Counted from the first letter of the stretch, positions 1-6,858 are shown. The stretch: 20,536 bases of DNA from a virus (IMGVR_UViG_3300010354_000872:1-20536); one strand, 5' to 3'. Numbers and translations are program-made. The notes: generated by a model not told the origin, from the letters alone.

Positions 1-11
1 AAGAAAAAGAA

Positions 12-428
12 ATGAACTTCAATTTCAATTTCGGAAAAAAGAAACCAGGCATTAAAGAGTATGCGATCATCGGAGTAGTTCTCTCTGCGGTGATCGGTAC
101 TCTTTCGCAATGTACGGGCATTTCCGAAAATTCTATTTGGGATATTCTTGACGAGGTTCAACGAAAATATTTCCCTGGAAGTATGTTAAATGAATTCGTC
201 ATTAAAGATCCTGAAAAGTTAAATCGTAGAATCAAACGAGATGTTGATCGTGCGATTGATGATTACTGGGCACAGACTGGAGAGAAACCTGCCGAAGTTT
301 CAAAACCAAAGTTCATCGAGAAGGGAATAGATCCTAAACTTCAGACAGGAGAATCTAGACTTCTTGGTGGTGAAATGAGACTCTGTGCCCCATGGACTCC
401 AGATTGTATTGATGAAAATGAAAAATAA
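12..428 (+). CDS. Small membrane-anchored hypothetical protein
   Basis: A 138-residue protein I cannot assign to a named family. The N-terminus is Asn/Phe and Lys rich, followed by one hydrophobic stretch at about residues 17-33 that could be a membrane anchor or uncleaved signal. The rest is charged and soluble-looking, with two Cys near the C-terminus (LCAPWTPDC) that could form a disulfide. The ATG follows a purine-rich leader but no strong Shine-Dalgarno. It is the first gene of a tightly spaced run that continues into thyX; its end overlaps the next start. The window begins 11 bases upstream, so its promoter is not visible. Confidence 0.7.
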   Translation: MNFNFNFGKKKPGIKEYAIIGVVLSAVIGTLSQCTGISENSIWDILDEVQRKYFPGSMLNEFVIKDPEKLNRRIKRDVDRAIDDYWAQTGEKPAEVSKPKFIEKGIDPKLQTGESRLLGGEMRLCAPWTPDCIDENEK

Positions 429-696
429 AACTACTATTTTCCTTGACCCTAGAGCAATAGACGACAAAGAAGAAGAGGAAAAGCAAAAACAATTAGAAGA
501 AGAAAAGCAATTAAAAGAAAAGGAAGAGGCAGCACTGCTAGGATATTCTGTCGTAATGTTCCTTGCCAAACCATTAGCACTTATGCTACTATGGAACTGG
601 ACATTACCAGGACTTGCATCTATTGCAGCAATTAATTACTTGCAGAGTATGTCAATTTATATTATGTCCCACATTATTTTTAGAGGTAAGAAATGA
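418..696 (+). CDS. Small membrane protein with charged N-terminal helix
   Basis: About 92 residues from ATG 418; ATG 412 in the same frame is an equally possible start. Residues about 15-40 are almost all Glu, Lys and Gln and should form a charged helix or coiled coil. The C-terminal half is hydrophobic, with two likely membrane segments around 'LGYSVVMFLAKPLALMLL' and the following 'LASIAAINYLQSMSIYI'. The start overlaps the end of the previous gene, and the stop overlaps the thyX start as ATGA, so the three are probably translated together. No family recognised; a small inner-membrane phage protein is an inference. Confidence 0.65.
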   Translation: MKNKTTIFLDPRAIDDKEEEEKQKQLEEEKQLKEKEEAALLGYSVVMFLAKPLALMLLWNWTLPGLASIAAINYLQSMSIYIMSHIIFRGKK

Positions 697-1388
697 CGAA
701 AGCATGTCTAGTATCTGTGACTCCCGATGCCGAAAAGACAATGGCATATATTGCAAGGGTTAGCAATCCTTCTAATCAGGATAATCCTAACTTTGCCAAA
801 CTCCTAAAGTATTGTATTGATCACCAGCACTGGTCTGTGTTTGAGCAATCAACCATGACTCTTGAGATTGAAACAACCCTAGATATCGCAACTCAAATCC
901 TTCGTCATAGGAGCTTCTGCTTCCAGCAGTTTTCCCAAAGGTATGCTGATGCATCTCTTCTAACTGAAGAACTTCCTGTTCCCGAACTTCGCAAGCAGGA
1001 CACTAAGAATCGTCAGAACTCTACTGATGATCTTGATCCTGAACTGAAGAGGAGTTTCGAACGTCGTATCAAGCATGTGTTCGCAGACATCATGGATCTC
1101 TATGATGACATGCTCACCGCAGGAGTGGCAAAGGAGTGTGCCCGCAAGGTGCTCCCACAGAACACCCCCACACGCATCTACATGACTGGCTCGTGCCGTT
1201 CATGGGTCCACTACATCGGTCTCCGAGAGAAGAATGGAACTCAAGCAGAACACATGGAAGTTGCTGAGGCAGCAAAGAGAATCTTTGTTTGTCAGTTCCC
1301 CAGTGTTGCTGAAGCACTTGGATGGTGTGACGGAGAGTGTGATTGTAAAGACTGGGAAAATACACAACCTTGTATTAGGATAGACTAA
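693..1388 (+). CDS. thyX: Flavin-dependent thymidylate synthase ThyX
   Basis: ThyX converts dUMP to dTMP using methylene-tetrahydrofolate, FAD and NADPH, and supplies thymidine for phage DNA synthesis. The signature RHR-x7-S is complete at residues 71-83 (RHRSFCFQQFSQR). The C-terminal half carries the conserved substrate-binding Arg and core region (CRSWVHYIGLR, then a Gln/Glu-rich helix). At 231 residues it is normal size for the family. An AGAGG Shine-Dalgarno sits just before the ATG, which overlaps the preceding stop (ATGA). The C-terminus has an added Cys-rich tail (CDGECDC). One internal patch (1111-1230) is far more GC-rich than its surroundings, described under findings. Confidence 0.96.
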   Translation: MTKACLVSVTPDAEKTMAYIARVSNPSNQDNPNFAKLLKYCIDHQHWSVFEQSTMTLEIETTLDIATQILRHRSFCFQQFSQRYADASLLTEELPVPELRKQDTKNRQNSTDDLDPELKRSFERRIKHVFADIMDLYDDMLTAGVAKECARKVLPQNTPTRIYMTGSCRSWVHYIGLREKNGTQAEHMEVAEAAKRIFVCQFPSVAEALGWCDGECDCKDWENTQPCIRID

Positions 1389-1389
1389 T

Positions 1390-1575
1390 ATGTACTATGA
1401 ATATCTACATCAAGACGGTATGTTTACCGAATGGTTAACTTGTCAAGTATTAGATAATGTGTCAGACAAAACTCGACTTCTGATTACATATAAATTGGGA
1501 CTACAAGAATATAAAATGTGGGTTCCTGGAAACAGAGTTCGATTAGTTAGAAATTCAATGGAGACATCACAATGA
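1390..1575 (+). CDS. Hypothetical protein, 61 residues
   Basis: Unrecognised small protein starting one base after the thyX stop and ending in an ATGA overlap with the next small gene. The sequence is rich in aromatic and beta-forming residues (YYEYLHQDG; RLLITYKLGLQEYKMWVPGNRVRLV) and looks like a small beta barrel, possibly SH3-like, but that is only an impression. It has no signal peptide or membrane segment. The tight spacing suggests co-translation with thyX. Confidence 0.6.
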   Translation: MYYEYLHQDGMFTEWLTCQVLDNVSDKTRLLITYKLGLQEYKMWVPGNRVRLVRNSMETSQ

Positions 1576-1712
1576 ATAATCAAGAAGTGATTCAGATTGC
1601 AAAAGATTGTGGACTGATTTATAATAACAACCACGACATTCTTGAATTCTATCAAAAGATCCGTAAGGAACTAAAAAAGGAATTTGTGGAACTAGAAAAC
1701 AGCAATAAATAA
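1572..1712 (+). CDS. Hypothetical protein, 46 residues
   Basis: A short ORF whose ATG overlaps the upstream stop (ATGA). It encodes a compact, helical, charged protein beginning MNNQEVIQIAKDCGLIYNNN and continuing with a mixed Lys/Glu helix. The overlap, the helical composition and the lack of any other use of the DNA support it as a real gene. No family recognised. Its stop lies inside an AATAAATA element that may be a late promoter for the next gene. Confidence 0.55.
   Translation: MNNQEVIQIAKDCGLIYNNNHDILEFYQKIRKELKKEFVELENSNK
1704..1711 (+). promoter_or_regulatory. Candidate T4-type late promoter element
   Basis: AATAAATA fits the NATAAATA form of the late -10 element of marine T4-like phages and lies 19 bases before the FmdB-like gene. 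It is one base from the T4 consensus and overlaps a stop codon, so chance in AT-rich DNA is possible. Confidence 0.35.
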
Positions 1713-1729
1713 ACCAAGGGAGTGTAACT

Positions 1730-1960
1730 ATGCCTACTTATCCAGTAAAAAATTCAAAAACAGGAGAGACTCAAGAATTATACATGTCCATGGCCGACTA
1801 CGATCAATGGAGAAAAGAAAATCCTGACTGGGATAAAGATTGGACTAAAGGTATTGGTGGTGTAACCTATGGTGAACCCAAACAATCTGATGGATTCAAA
1901 GAAGTTATGACTAAAGTGCAAAAAGCACACCCCCGAGCAAACCTTAGTAGATTTACATAA
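1730..1960 (+). CDS. FmdB-like small protein without zinc ribbon
   Basis: 76 residues. The start (MPTYPVKNSKTGETQELYMS) and the end (DGFKEVMTKVQKAHPRANLSRF) follow the pattern of the small FmdB-like putative regulatory proteins found in T4-like marine phages. The middle is Trp/Asp rich (DYDQWRKENPDWDKDW). Classic FmdB proteins have a CxxC...CxxC zinc ribbon after the first strand; here there is no Cys at all. A clear Shine-Dalgarno (GGGAG) sits 8 bases before the ATG. It ends one base before the phoH ATG. Function unknown; a DNA- or RNA-binding role is inference from the family name only. Confidence 0.6.
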   Translation: MPTYPVKNSKTGETQELYMSMADYDQWRKENPDWDKDWTKGIGGVTYGEPKQSDGFKEVMTKVQKAHPRANLSRFT

Positions 1961-1961
1961 C

Positions 1962-2732
1962 ATGCCAGTAAGAACTCGTAAGAACAAAGTTAACGGGAAC
2001 GGAAACGGTAACGGGAATGGGATGAGTGCTAAACAAATGAGAAGAAAGAAACCAATTAATAATGAACACCTGACTAACATCACACCACTTACAGATGGTC
2101 AGAAAAAAGTCTTTGAGTGTTGGGAAGAAGGCAAAAACATGATTCTTCATGGTGCTGCTGGCACTGGTAAAACATTTGTTAGTTTGTATCTTGCTCTTAG
2201 AGAAGTTCTAAATCCAAACACACCATACGATAAAATCTATGTTGTTCGTTCACTAGTTCCAACCAGAGAGATTGGATTTCTCCCTGGTGACCATGAAGAT
2301 AAATCAGCATTGTACCAAATTCCATATAAGCATATGGTAAAGTACATGTTTGAAATGCCAGATGACAATTCATTCGAGATGCTCTATGATAATCTTAGAA
2401 GTCAAGAAACTATTTCATTCTGGAGCACTTCATACATTCGTGGTGTTACTCTTGACAACTGCATCATCATCGTTGATGAGTTTAGTAATTTGAATTTCCA
2501 TGAACTTGATTCGATGATCACCCGTGTTGGGCAAGATGCTAAAATTATTTTCTCTGGAGACATCTCTCAGTCTGATTTAGTAAAACAAAATGAAAAGAAT
2601 GGAGTCCTAGACTTCATGAAAATTCTTGAGACGATGGAAGAGTTCTGTTGTATTGAGTTTGGTGTTGAAGATATTGTTCGTTCTGGTCTGGTTCGTTCTT
2701 ATCTTATTAGTAAAATTAATCTTGGATTTTAA
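1962..2732 (+). CDS. phoH: PhoH-like P-loop ATPase
   Basis: 256 residues of the PhoH family, common in cyanophages and often linked to phosphate stress, although its biochemical role in phage is unsettled. Walker A is GAAGTGKT at residues 64-71 and Walker B is IIIVDE at 168-173. The helicase-like core SGDISQSDL follows. The N-terminus (residues 1-30) is basic and contains five Asn-Gly pairs encoded by a hexamer repeat (1992-2021), so the true start could also be the ATG at 2022, just after the repeat. No strong Shine-Dalgarno precedes 1962, but the gene abuts the FmdB-like gene, which suggests coupling. Confidence 0.95.
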   Translation: MPVRTRKNKVNGNGNGNGNGMSAKQMRRKKPINNEHLTNITPLTDGQKKVFECWEEGKNMILHGAAGTGKTFVSLYLALREVLNPNTPYDKIYVVRSLVPTREIGFLPGDHEDKSALYQIPYKHMVKYMFEMPDDNSFEMLYDNLRSQETISFWSTSYIRGVTLDNCIIIVDEFSNLNFHELDSMITRVGQDAKIIFSGDISQSDLVKQNEKNGVLDFMKILETMEEFCCIEFGVEDIVRSGLVRSYLISKINLGF

Positions 2733-2734
2733 TT

Positions 2735-3403
2735 ATGTTTAATTTTGTGGGGACTCCAGTTGAATTAAAAGAACTGGAGTCTTATGAACGTGATGGCAAA
2801 CGATTTTATCTTGTTGATGACAACCTTGAGTATCGTTCTGTTACAACCGTAACATCTATTCGAAGCAAGAAAAGCATTGCTGAATGGAGAAAACGAGTTG
2901 GTGAGGAAGTTGCAAATGCTACATCAGCTCGTGCCAGTAGACGAGGAACCACATTACATGCTATAATTGAGTCATACCTCAAGAATGAACTCCAAAAGAT
3001 TAATGAAGACCCTCTCCCGACTACTCTCTTCAAAATATGTAAGAGTACTCTTGATAGGATTAATAATATTCATGCTCTTGAAGCCCCTCTTTACTCTCAT
3101 TATTTACGTCTTGCTGGTCGGGTTGATTGTATTTGTGAGTTTGATGGCATCCTTTCTATAGTTGACTTTAAATCTGCAACTAAAGTTAAAGAAGAAGAAT
3201 GGATTGAAAACTATTTCGTACAAGAGACTGCATATGCAGCAATGTATTATGAAATAACTGGCATTAAGGTAGAGCAAATTGTCACTATCATCGCAACTGA
3301 AGATGGTGAGTGTCAGGTATTCATTAAGAGAGATCTTGATAAATATTTTTCTTTGTTAAAAGAGTACATCAAAGAGTTTGAGGATGCCAATACACATGAA
3401 TGA
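2735..3403 (+). CDS. PD-(D/E)XK exonuclease (RecB/Cas4/MGME1-like)
   Basis: 222 residues with the motif order of the single-domain RecB-type nucleases: His75 in GTTLHAIIE, Glu116, Asp131 in GRVDCI, the D-x-K of VDFK (Asp144, Lys146), and the Q-x3-Y motif (Gln163, Tyr167). These residues would bind the metal and cut DNA from an end. The gene begins two bases after phoH and overlaps the start of gp33, placing it in the replication and recombination cluster. A role in degrading host DNA or processing recombination intermediates is inference. Confidence 0.85.
   Translation: MFNFVGTPVELKELESYERDGKRFYLVDDNLEYRSVTTVTSIRSKKSIAEWRKRVGEEVANATSARASRRGTTLHAIIESYLKNELQKINEDPLPTTLFKICKSTLDRINNIHALEAPLYSHYLRLAGRVDCICEFDGILSIVDFKSATKVKEEEWIENYFVQETAYAAMYYEITGIKVEQIVTIIATEDGECQVFIKRDLDKYFSLLKEYIKEFEDANTHE
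3338..3345 (+). promoter_or_regulatory. Possible late promoter element inside exonuclease gene
   Basis: GATAAATA fits NATAAATA and lies 51 bases before the gp33 start. It is within coding sequence and off the T4 consensus by one base, so support is weak. Confidence 0.2.
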
Positions 3404-3644
3404 ATTTGAAGAAAAATTTATGACTCAATCAAGATTTAGTGACGAAGTAGAAAAAGTAGTCAAGGACAGTAATGGACTGACTAATTATATTGATGCTGTA
3501 CTTTCCGTTTGTGATAACTACGAGATTGAAATTGATACGGTAAACAAATTAATTTCAAAACCATTGAAGGATAAACTAAAGTATGATGCCCAACAATTAA
3601 ATTTCATTAAGAGAACTACCATGGGAGTACTTCCTATCGTATGA
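3396..3644 (+). CDS. 33: gp33-like late transcription coactivator
   Basis: In T4, gp33 bridges host RNA polymerase to the sliding clamp and works with sigma factor gp55 to activate late promoters. This product is about 82 residues from ATG 3396; ATG 3384 and ATG 3420 (MTQSRFSDEV) are alternatives. It is small, acidic and helical, with the core YIDAVLSVCDNYEIEIDTV and KLISKPLKDKLKYDAQQLN that I associate with cyanophage gp33. Its position between the exonuclease and gp59 fits T4-like gene order. It overlaps both neighbours. The TATAAATA promoters elsewhere in this window are its expected targets. Confidence 0.7.
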   Translation: MNEFEEKFMTQSRFSDEVEKVVKDSNGLTNYIDAVLSVCDNYEIEIDTVNKLISKPLKDKLKYDAQQLNFIKRTTMGVLPIV

Positions 3645-4261
3645 CTGGGTATGATGTTTACAAATTATATTTGTCCGTGAAATTGCACTTCACCACGGAC
3701 AACTATAATTTTTTCCAGTATCAGGGGAAAACCAATGCATCAAAGGTTACCTTTGATAAACGTAAGGACAGATACTTTTTTGATAAGTTAGCAAATAAAT
3801 ATAATCAGGAGGCACTCATCGAGTATTTTGTCTCCCAATTTGTTACACAGCAGGATGTTTGGGTTGGTGATATTGTAAAAGGACAAGGAGAGAAAAATTA
3901 TTATTCTTGGAAGAAGAAAACACAGTCCCTACAAGAAACTTTTACAAAAGAATTAGATGATCTGCTATCTCTTATTCAAGAACCATACCAAAGTAATTTC
4001 GATAAATTATTCCAGTGCAATTTAGGTAGCACACATCCACTTATTCTCAGAGCATATTTTAAAAAGACTATTGGATTAGAGACATTAGTTATCATTAATA
4101 AAGTATTACCTTTCATTAAAGACTTGGACAAACAACTGTCAGATCCAATGTGGTTGACAACTAAAAATAAAATCTTGAGATATGCCCCATTCCTGCATGT
4201 GAATAGTATGGAGTATAGAAACATCATCAAGAACAAGGTAATTAAATGTCAGAGTTTTTAA
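3641..4261 (+). CDS. 59: gp59 loader of replicative helicase
   Basis: gp59 loads the replicative helicase gp41 onto gp32-coated DNA at forks and recombination intermediates. This protein has 206 residues (T4 gp59 is 217) and begins MTGYDVYKLYLSVKLHF, the typical gp59 N-terminus. It is basic and all-helical in appearance. The start overlaps gp33 (ATGA) and the end overlaps the DUF1825 gene by 16 bases. Its partner gp32 lies one gene downstream. Confidence 0.9.
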   Translation: MTGYDVYKLYLSVKLHFTTDNYNFFQYQGKTNASKVTFDKRKDRYFFDKLANKYNQEALIEYFVSQFVTQQDVWVGDIVKGQGEKNYYSWKKKTQSLQETFTKELDDLLSLIQEPYQSNFDKLFQCNLGSTHPLILRAYFKKTIGLETLVIINKVLPFIKDLDKQLSDPMWLTTKNKILRYAPFLHVNSMEYRNIIKNKVIKCQSF

Positions 4262-4566
4262 GATCAGAAATCGTACAAAAGGAATTGTACGATATGCAAA
4301 GATTATACGATCGTCTTTCTAATATTGTTGAACACTTATCAAAATTATCTCAGGAAGAAAAGATCGAATTTGTAGAACAAACAAAGATGCTAATCGAGAA
4401 GCAAAAAATTTTTCATACAAGATTGAAACTTGCTTCTTATAATGATGAAAAAATCAAAGAGATCGTTGACAACATGGATAGATTGTCTATGGTGTTTTGT
4501 GGATCACCCATGTCAACGGTCCTCAACACGATGTCCGATAAGCTAGACTCATACATCCCGTCTTGA
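4246..4566 (+). CDS. DUF1825 family protein
   Basis: 106 residues, all-helical, beginning MSEFLRSEIVQKELYDMQRL. The 'SEIVQ' opening, the following paired helices (IEFVEQTKMLIEKQKIFHTR) and the overall length match DUF1825, a family of small proteins found in cyanobacteria and in their T4-like phages. The function is unknown. The start lies inside the gp59 gene with an AAGG Shine-Dalgarno, and the gene sits between the helicase loader and the single-stranded DNA binding protein, suggesting a replication-linked role. It also supports a cyanobacterial host. Confidence 0.75.
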   Translation: MSEFLRSEIVQKELYDMQRLYDRLSNIVEHLSKLSQEEKIEFVEQTKMLIEKQKIFHTRLKLASYNDEKIKEIVDNMDRLSMVFCGSPMSTVLNTMSDKLDSYIPS

Positions 4567-4591
4567 CACCGACTAAATAGTGTGCTATCCT
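4563..4591 (+). promoter_or_regulatory. Sigma70-type promoter for gp32
   Basis: TTGACA (4563-4568), a 17-base spacer and TATCCT (4586-4591), the latter preceded by TG one base away (extended -10). It starts within the stop of the DUF1825 gene and leads into gp32, 58 bases on. The spacer also contains CTAAATAG (4573-4580), a weak late-type element, so early and late control could overlap. Confidence 0.65.
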
Positions 4592-4648
4592 TAACAGGTG
4601 GCAAAAAACAAAACCACAGGCCAAATCCTAACTAATACGGAGAAATAC

Positions 4649-5611
4649 ATGTCATTTTCTAATCTTAAGCGTAACTCTGGTTCCGCATTCGATAAACTCA
4701 CCAAAGAGATTGAGAAGATCTCTAATCCAGAATCTGGAGCAGGTGCAGATACTCGTTTCTGGAAACCCGAGATGGATAAATCTGGTAATGGGTTCGCAGT
4801 AATTCGTTTTCTGCCTGAACCTGAAGGTGAAGATCTTCCCTGGGCAAAAGTGTGGTCCCATGCTTTCCAAGGTCCTGGTGGATGGTATATCGAAAACTCT
4901 CTGACTACTCTTGGTAAGAAAGATCCTGTTGGAGAGATGAACCGTGAACTCTGGAACTCAGGTCACGATTCTGACAAAGAGATTGCTCGTAAACAGAAAC
5001 GCAAACTCTCTTATTACACCAACATTTATGTTGTGAGTGATCCTCTTCATCCCGAAAACGAAGGTAAAGTTTTCCTTTATAAGTTCGGTAAGAAGATCTT
5101 CGATAAGATCATGGAGACTATGCAACCTCAGTTTGCTGATGAAACCCCCATCAATCCTTTCGATTTCTGGCAGGGTGCAAACTTCAAACTGAAGATTGTC
5201 AAGAAGGATGGTTATTGGAACTACGACAAGTCTGAGTTCGCATCCCCTTCAGTCCTTGGTGAATTCTCCGATGAGAAGTTGGAGAAACTTTGGAAGACCC
5301 AATACTCCCTTAAGGAGTTCACCGATGAAAGTAATTTCAAGACTTACGAAGAACTTGAAGCACGTCTTAATCTGGTCCTTAACAGCATTAAGAAGGCATC
5401 TCGTCGTGTGGATTCAGAGACCGAAGAAGACGAAGACTGGACCCCCAGCACTTCAACCTCATCTTCCTTCAGTGCTCGTAAAGAATCGTCCTGGGGTGAG
5501 GAAATTACATCCTTCCGAAATACAGCAGTTGCTGCTGCTGCAGAAACTAATGATGGAGAGGATGAAGAAGACAAAATGAGTTACTTTGCTCGTCTTGCGG
5601 AGGAAGACTGA
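4649..5611 (+). CDS. 32: gp32 single-stranded DNA binding protein
   Basis: gp32 coats single-stranded DNA during replication, recombination and repair and recruits gp59 and other partners. 320 residues. The N-terminus (MSFSNLKRNSGSAFDKLTKE) is the basic cooperativity region, the OB-fold core follows (residues about 30-240), and the C-terminus is a long acidic, Ser/Thr-rich tail ending in Glu-Glu-Asp, as expected for protein interactions. ATG 4649 is chosen over upstream GTG 4598 because GGAG sits at good spacing and this N-terminus matches the family. The T4 zinc site is missing: the protein has no Cys, and the matching loop reads KKDPVGE. Confidence 0.95.
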   Translation: MSFSNLKRNSGSAFDKLTKEIEKISNPESGAGADTRFWKPEMDKSGNGFAVIRFLPEPEGEDLPWAKVWSHAFQGPGGWYIENSLTTLGKKDPVGEMNRELWNSGHDSDKEIARKQKRKLSYYTNIYVVSDPLHPENEGKVFLYKFGKKIFDKIMETMQPQFADETPINPFDFWQGANFKLKIVKKDGYWNYDKSEFASPSVLGEFSDEKLEKLWKTQYSLKEFTDESNFKTYEELEARLNLVLNSIKKASRRVDSETEEDEDWTPSTSTSSSFSARKESSWGEEITSFRNTAVAAAAETNDGEDEEDKMSYFARLAEED

Positions 5612-5775
5612 TGTATATTGCAACTAGGGAATTGGGTGATAGTAAACTCTATTACCAGAACGATGGTCAATGGACCCTAGATAAATCTAGGGCAATGGAA
5701 TTTGATACTTCGGATCAAGCTCATATGACTTCCAATTTCCATCAAATGTATGATGTTATTGTTGAATCGGTATGA
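5611..5775 (+). CDS. Hypothetical protein, 54 residues
   Basis: A short gene whose ATG overlaps the gp32 stop (TGATG) and whose stop overlaps the next ATG (ATGA). It begins MYIATRELGDSKLYYQNDGQ and is acidic, with no membrane segment. The two overlaps, and the GGAGG within the gp32 end about 6 bases upstream, make it a likely real, coupled gene. An 18-base near-perfect palindrome lies in the middle (5675-5692). No family recognised. Confidence 0.65.
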   Translation: MYIATRELGDSKLYYQNDGQWTLDKSRAMEFDTSDQAHMTSNFHQMYDVIVESV

Positions 5776-6032
5776 AACTCACTGTCATTTCAATTGGTGC
5801 CCTTCTTTCTCTTTGCAGTCCTTCATATGCTCAGTACATACCTGGTACTATTCCTGGATGCGATTCAATTAACGGAGTCTATGTCTGCACAGATGGATAC
5901 GGCCGTCGATGGATTCCCCTCCCGAGACAAAGATATGTGCGGGACTATTATGAATATGCACCTCCTTGCAGTTCATCGACTCTTACTATTCTAGGTGTAC
6001 CTATCATCGGATCTACTACCGTATGTCAGTAA
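5772..6032 (+). CDS. Small secreted Cys-containing protein
   Basis: 86 residues with a clear signal peptide: Lys near the start, a hydrophobic core (VISIGALLSLCS) and a likely cut after Ala20 (SYA|Q). The mature part is rich in Tyr, Pro, Gly and Arg and has four Cys (30, 39, 66, 85), enough for two disulfides, which fits a periplasmic location. Start overlaps the previous stop. No family recognised. A role at the host envelope during lysis or superinfection control is only a guess from location. Confidence 0.65.
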   Translation: MKLTVISIGALLSLCSPSYAQYIPGTIPGCDSINGVYVCTDGYGRRWIPLPRQRYVRDYYEYAPPCSSSTLTILGVPIIGSTTVCQ

Positions 6033-6112
6033 CACCTAAAGAAGAATGGCAGTACATTTGGATTTGTCTTAAGGAAACTATAAAAATCCTTATGACCCCA
6101 AAACGAAAATGA
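6023..6112 (+). CDS. Possible 29-residue protein
   Basis: A tiny ORF (MSVTPKEEWQYIWICLKETI, then a basic end) that overlaps the end of the secreted protein by 10 bases and stops just before the terminator. The amphipathic, aromatic middle and the chain of overlapping starts and stops upstream favour translation, but its size leaves doubt. Confidence 0.35.
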   Translation: MSVTPKEEWQYIWICLKETIKILMTPKRK

Positions 6113-6143
6113 CCTTTAAATTCCCCAAAGGTGCCTAAAAATT

Positions 6144-6174
6144 CCCCAGGAAAAAATCGTTCCTGGGGTTTTTT
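6144..6174 (+). terminator. Strong intrinsic terminator, likely bidirectional
   Basis: A perfect 9-bp stem (CCCCAGGAA with TTCCTGGGG), 7-base loop and six T residues. It closes the gp32 run on the plus strand. On the minus strand it lies directly after gp53, followed by a weaker T-rich stretch, so it can serve both converging units. Confidence 0.9.
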
Positions 6175-6186
6175 AGTAATTTATAC

Positions 6187-6858
6187 TTATTTGATATAAT
6201 TTTCTGCGATGCTTGTTGGAGTGAGGGGAACGTCTTCGTATTCGTCCTTTCTCTTGTCGTATGCAACAAGTTTCTCGAATTCACTAATAAATTGACTTAG
6301 ATACTGTTTCTTGAGTAGATATATTTCTCTCTTCTTCTCATTTTCCGAAACCATGTATTCGTAGTTAGTGATGGCTGTTCTTACGGCATCACCACTTAGA
6401 ATAATACCAGTTGTTGGGTGTCTGTATGTGAAATCATGATTCACAATTAAACCACCCTCAAGAATTTCAATTCCATTATGGGTTTTTATTGAAATTGTCT
6501 CATAATGATGGATCTCATTTAATTCATCTAAAGGATATTTCTTTTGGACTAGGTTGAATAACTCAGATGAACTTAATGGCCATTGATCATACACATCAGT
6601 AATATTGTTGCATAGTAAGATAACCCACTCATAGGCAGCATCTCCATAATACTCATATGCAATTTGATATGGTTTTTCACCTTCTCCAATTTGAATAGGG
6701 GTGAATACTAAAAATTCTTTCTGTAGGTTGTTTACTAGAGCAACGTTCCTAAAGATGTTTTTAGCAAGTACATATGGTTGATCAGCACCCTTTGCTGGAC
6801 CCATTCGGACCCAAACATCAGGTAATTGAGAAAAATAGAAATTATTGAGAATTGCCAT
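6187..6858 (-). CDS. 53: gp53 baseplate wedge protein
   Basis: gp53 is one of the last proteins added to each T4 baseplate wedge and links neighbouring wedges. 223 residues, beginning MAILNNFYFSQLPDVWVRMG. It has the family pattern of an N-terminal region naming the node position (FVFTPIQIGEGEKPYQIAYEYYGDAAYEWVILLCNNI is one continuous segment at about residues 50-87), then a beta-rich tail. The gene follows gp48 with a 6-base gap on the minus strand and runs into the terminator at 6144-6168. Confidence 0.92.
   Translation of the reverse strand: MAILNNFYFSQLPDVWVRMGPAKGADQPYVLAKNIFRNVALVNNLQKEFLVFTPIQIGEGEKPYQIAYEYYGDAAYEWVILLCNNITDVYDQWPLSSSELFNLVQKKYPLDELNEIHHYETISIKTHNGIEILEGGLIVNHDFTYRHPTTGIILSGDAVRTAITNYEYMVSENEKKREIYLLKKQYLSQFISEFEKLVAYDKRKDEYEDVPLTPTSIAENYIK

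Noticed and set aside
1114-1365. Minus-strand ORF of 83 residues within thyX
   Set aside because: Lies fully opposite the conserved thyX coding region and is Cys/His/Leu odd; an effect of the GC-rich patch lacking stops on the reverse strand.
1992-2021. Hexamer repeat as a CRISPR or attachment site
   Set aside because: Units are 6 bases with no spacers and stay in the PhoH reading frame; it is a coding microsatellite.
3794-3801. AATAAATA inside gp59 as late promoter
   Set aside because: No gene start within 400 bases downstream; expected by chance in AT-rich coding DNA.
4598-4648. GTG-started N-terminal extension of gp32
   Set aside because: Adds 17 residues that do not fit the family; ATG 4649 has GGAG at proper spacing and the known N-terminus.
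5196-5579. Plus-strand ORF of 127 residues within gp32
   Set aside because: Out-of-frame shadow of the conserved gp32 core and acidic tail.
5794-5994. Plus-strand ORF of 66 residues overlapping the secreted protein
   Set aside because: Out-of-frame shadow; the secreted-protein frame has a clear signal peptide and start/stop coupling.
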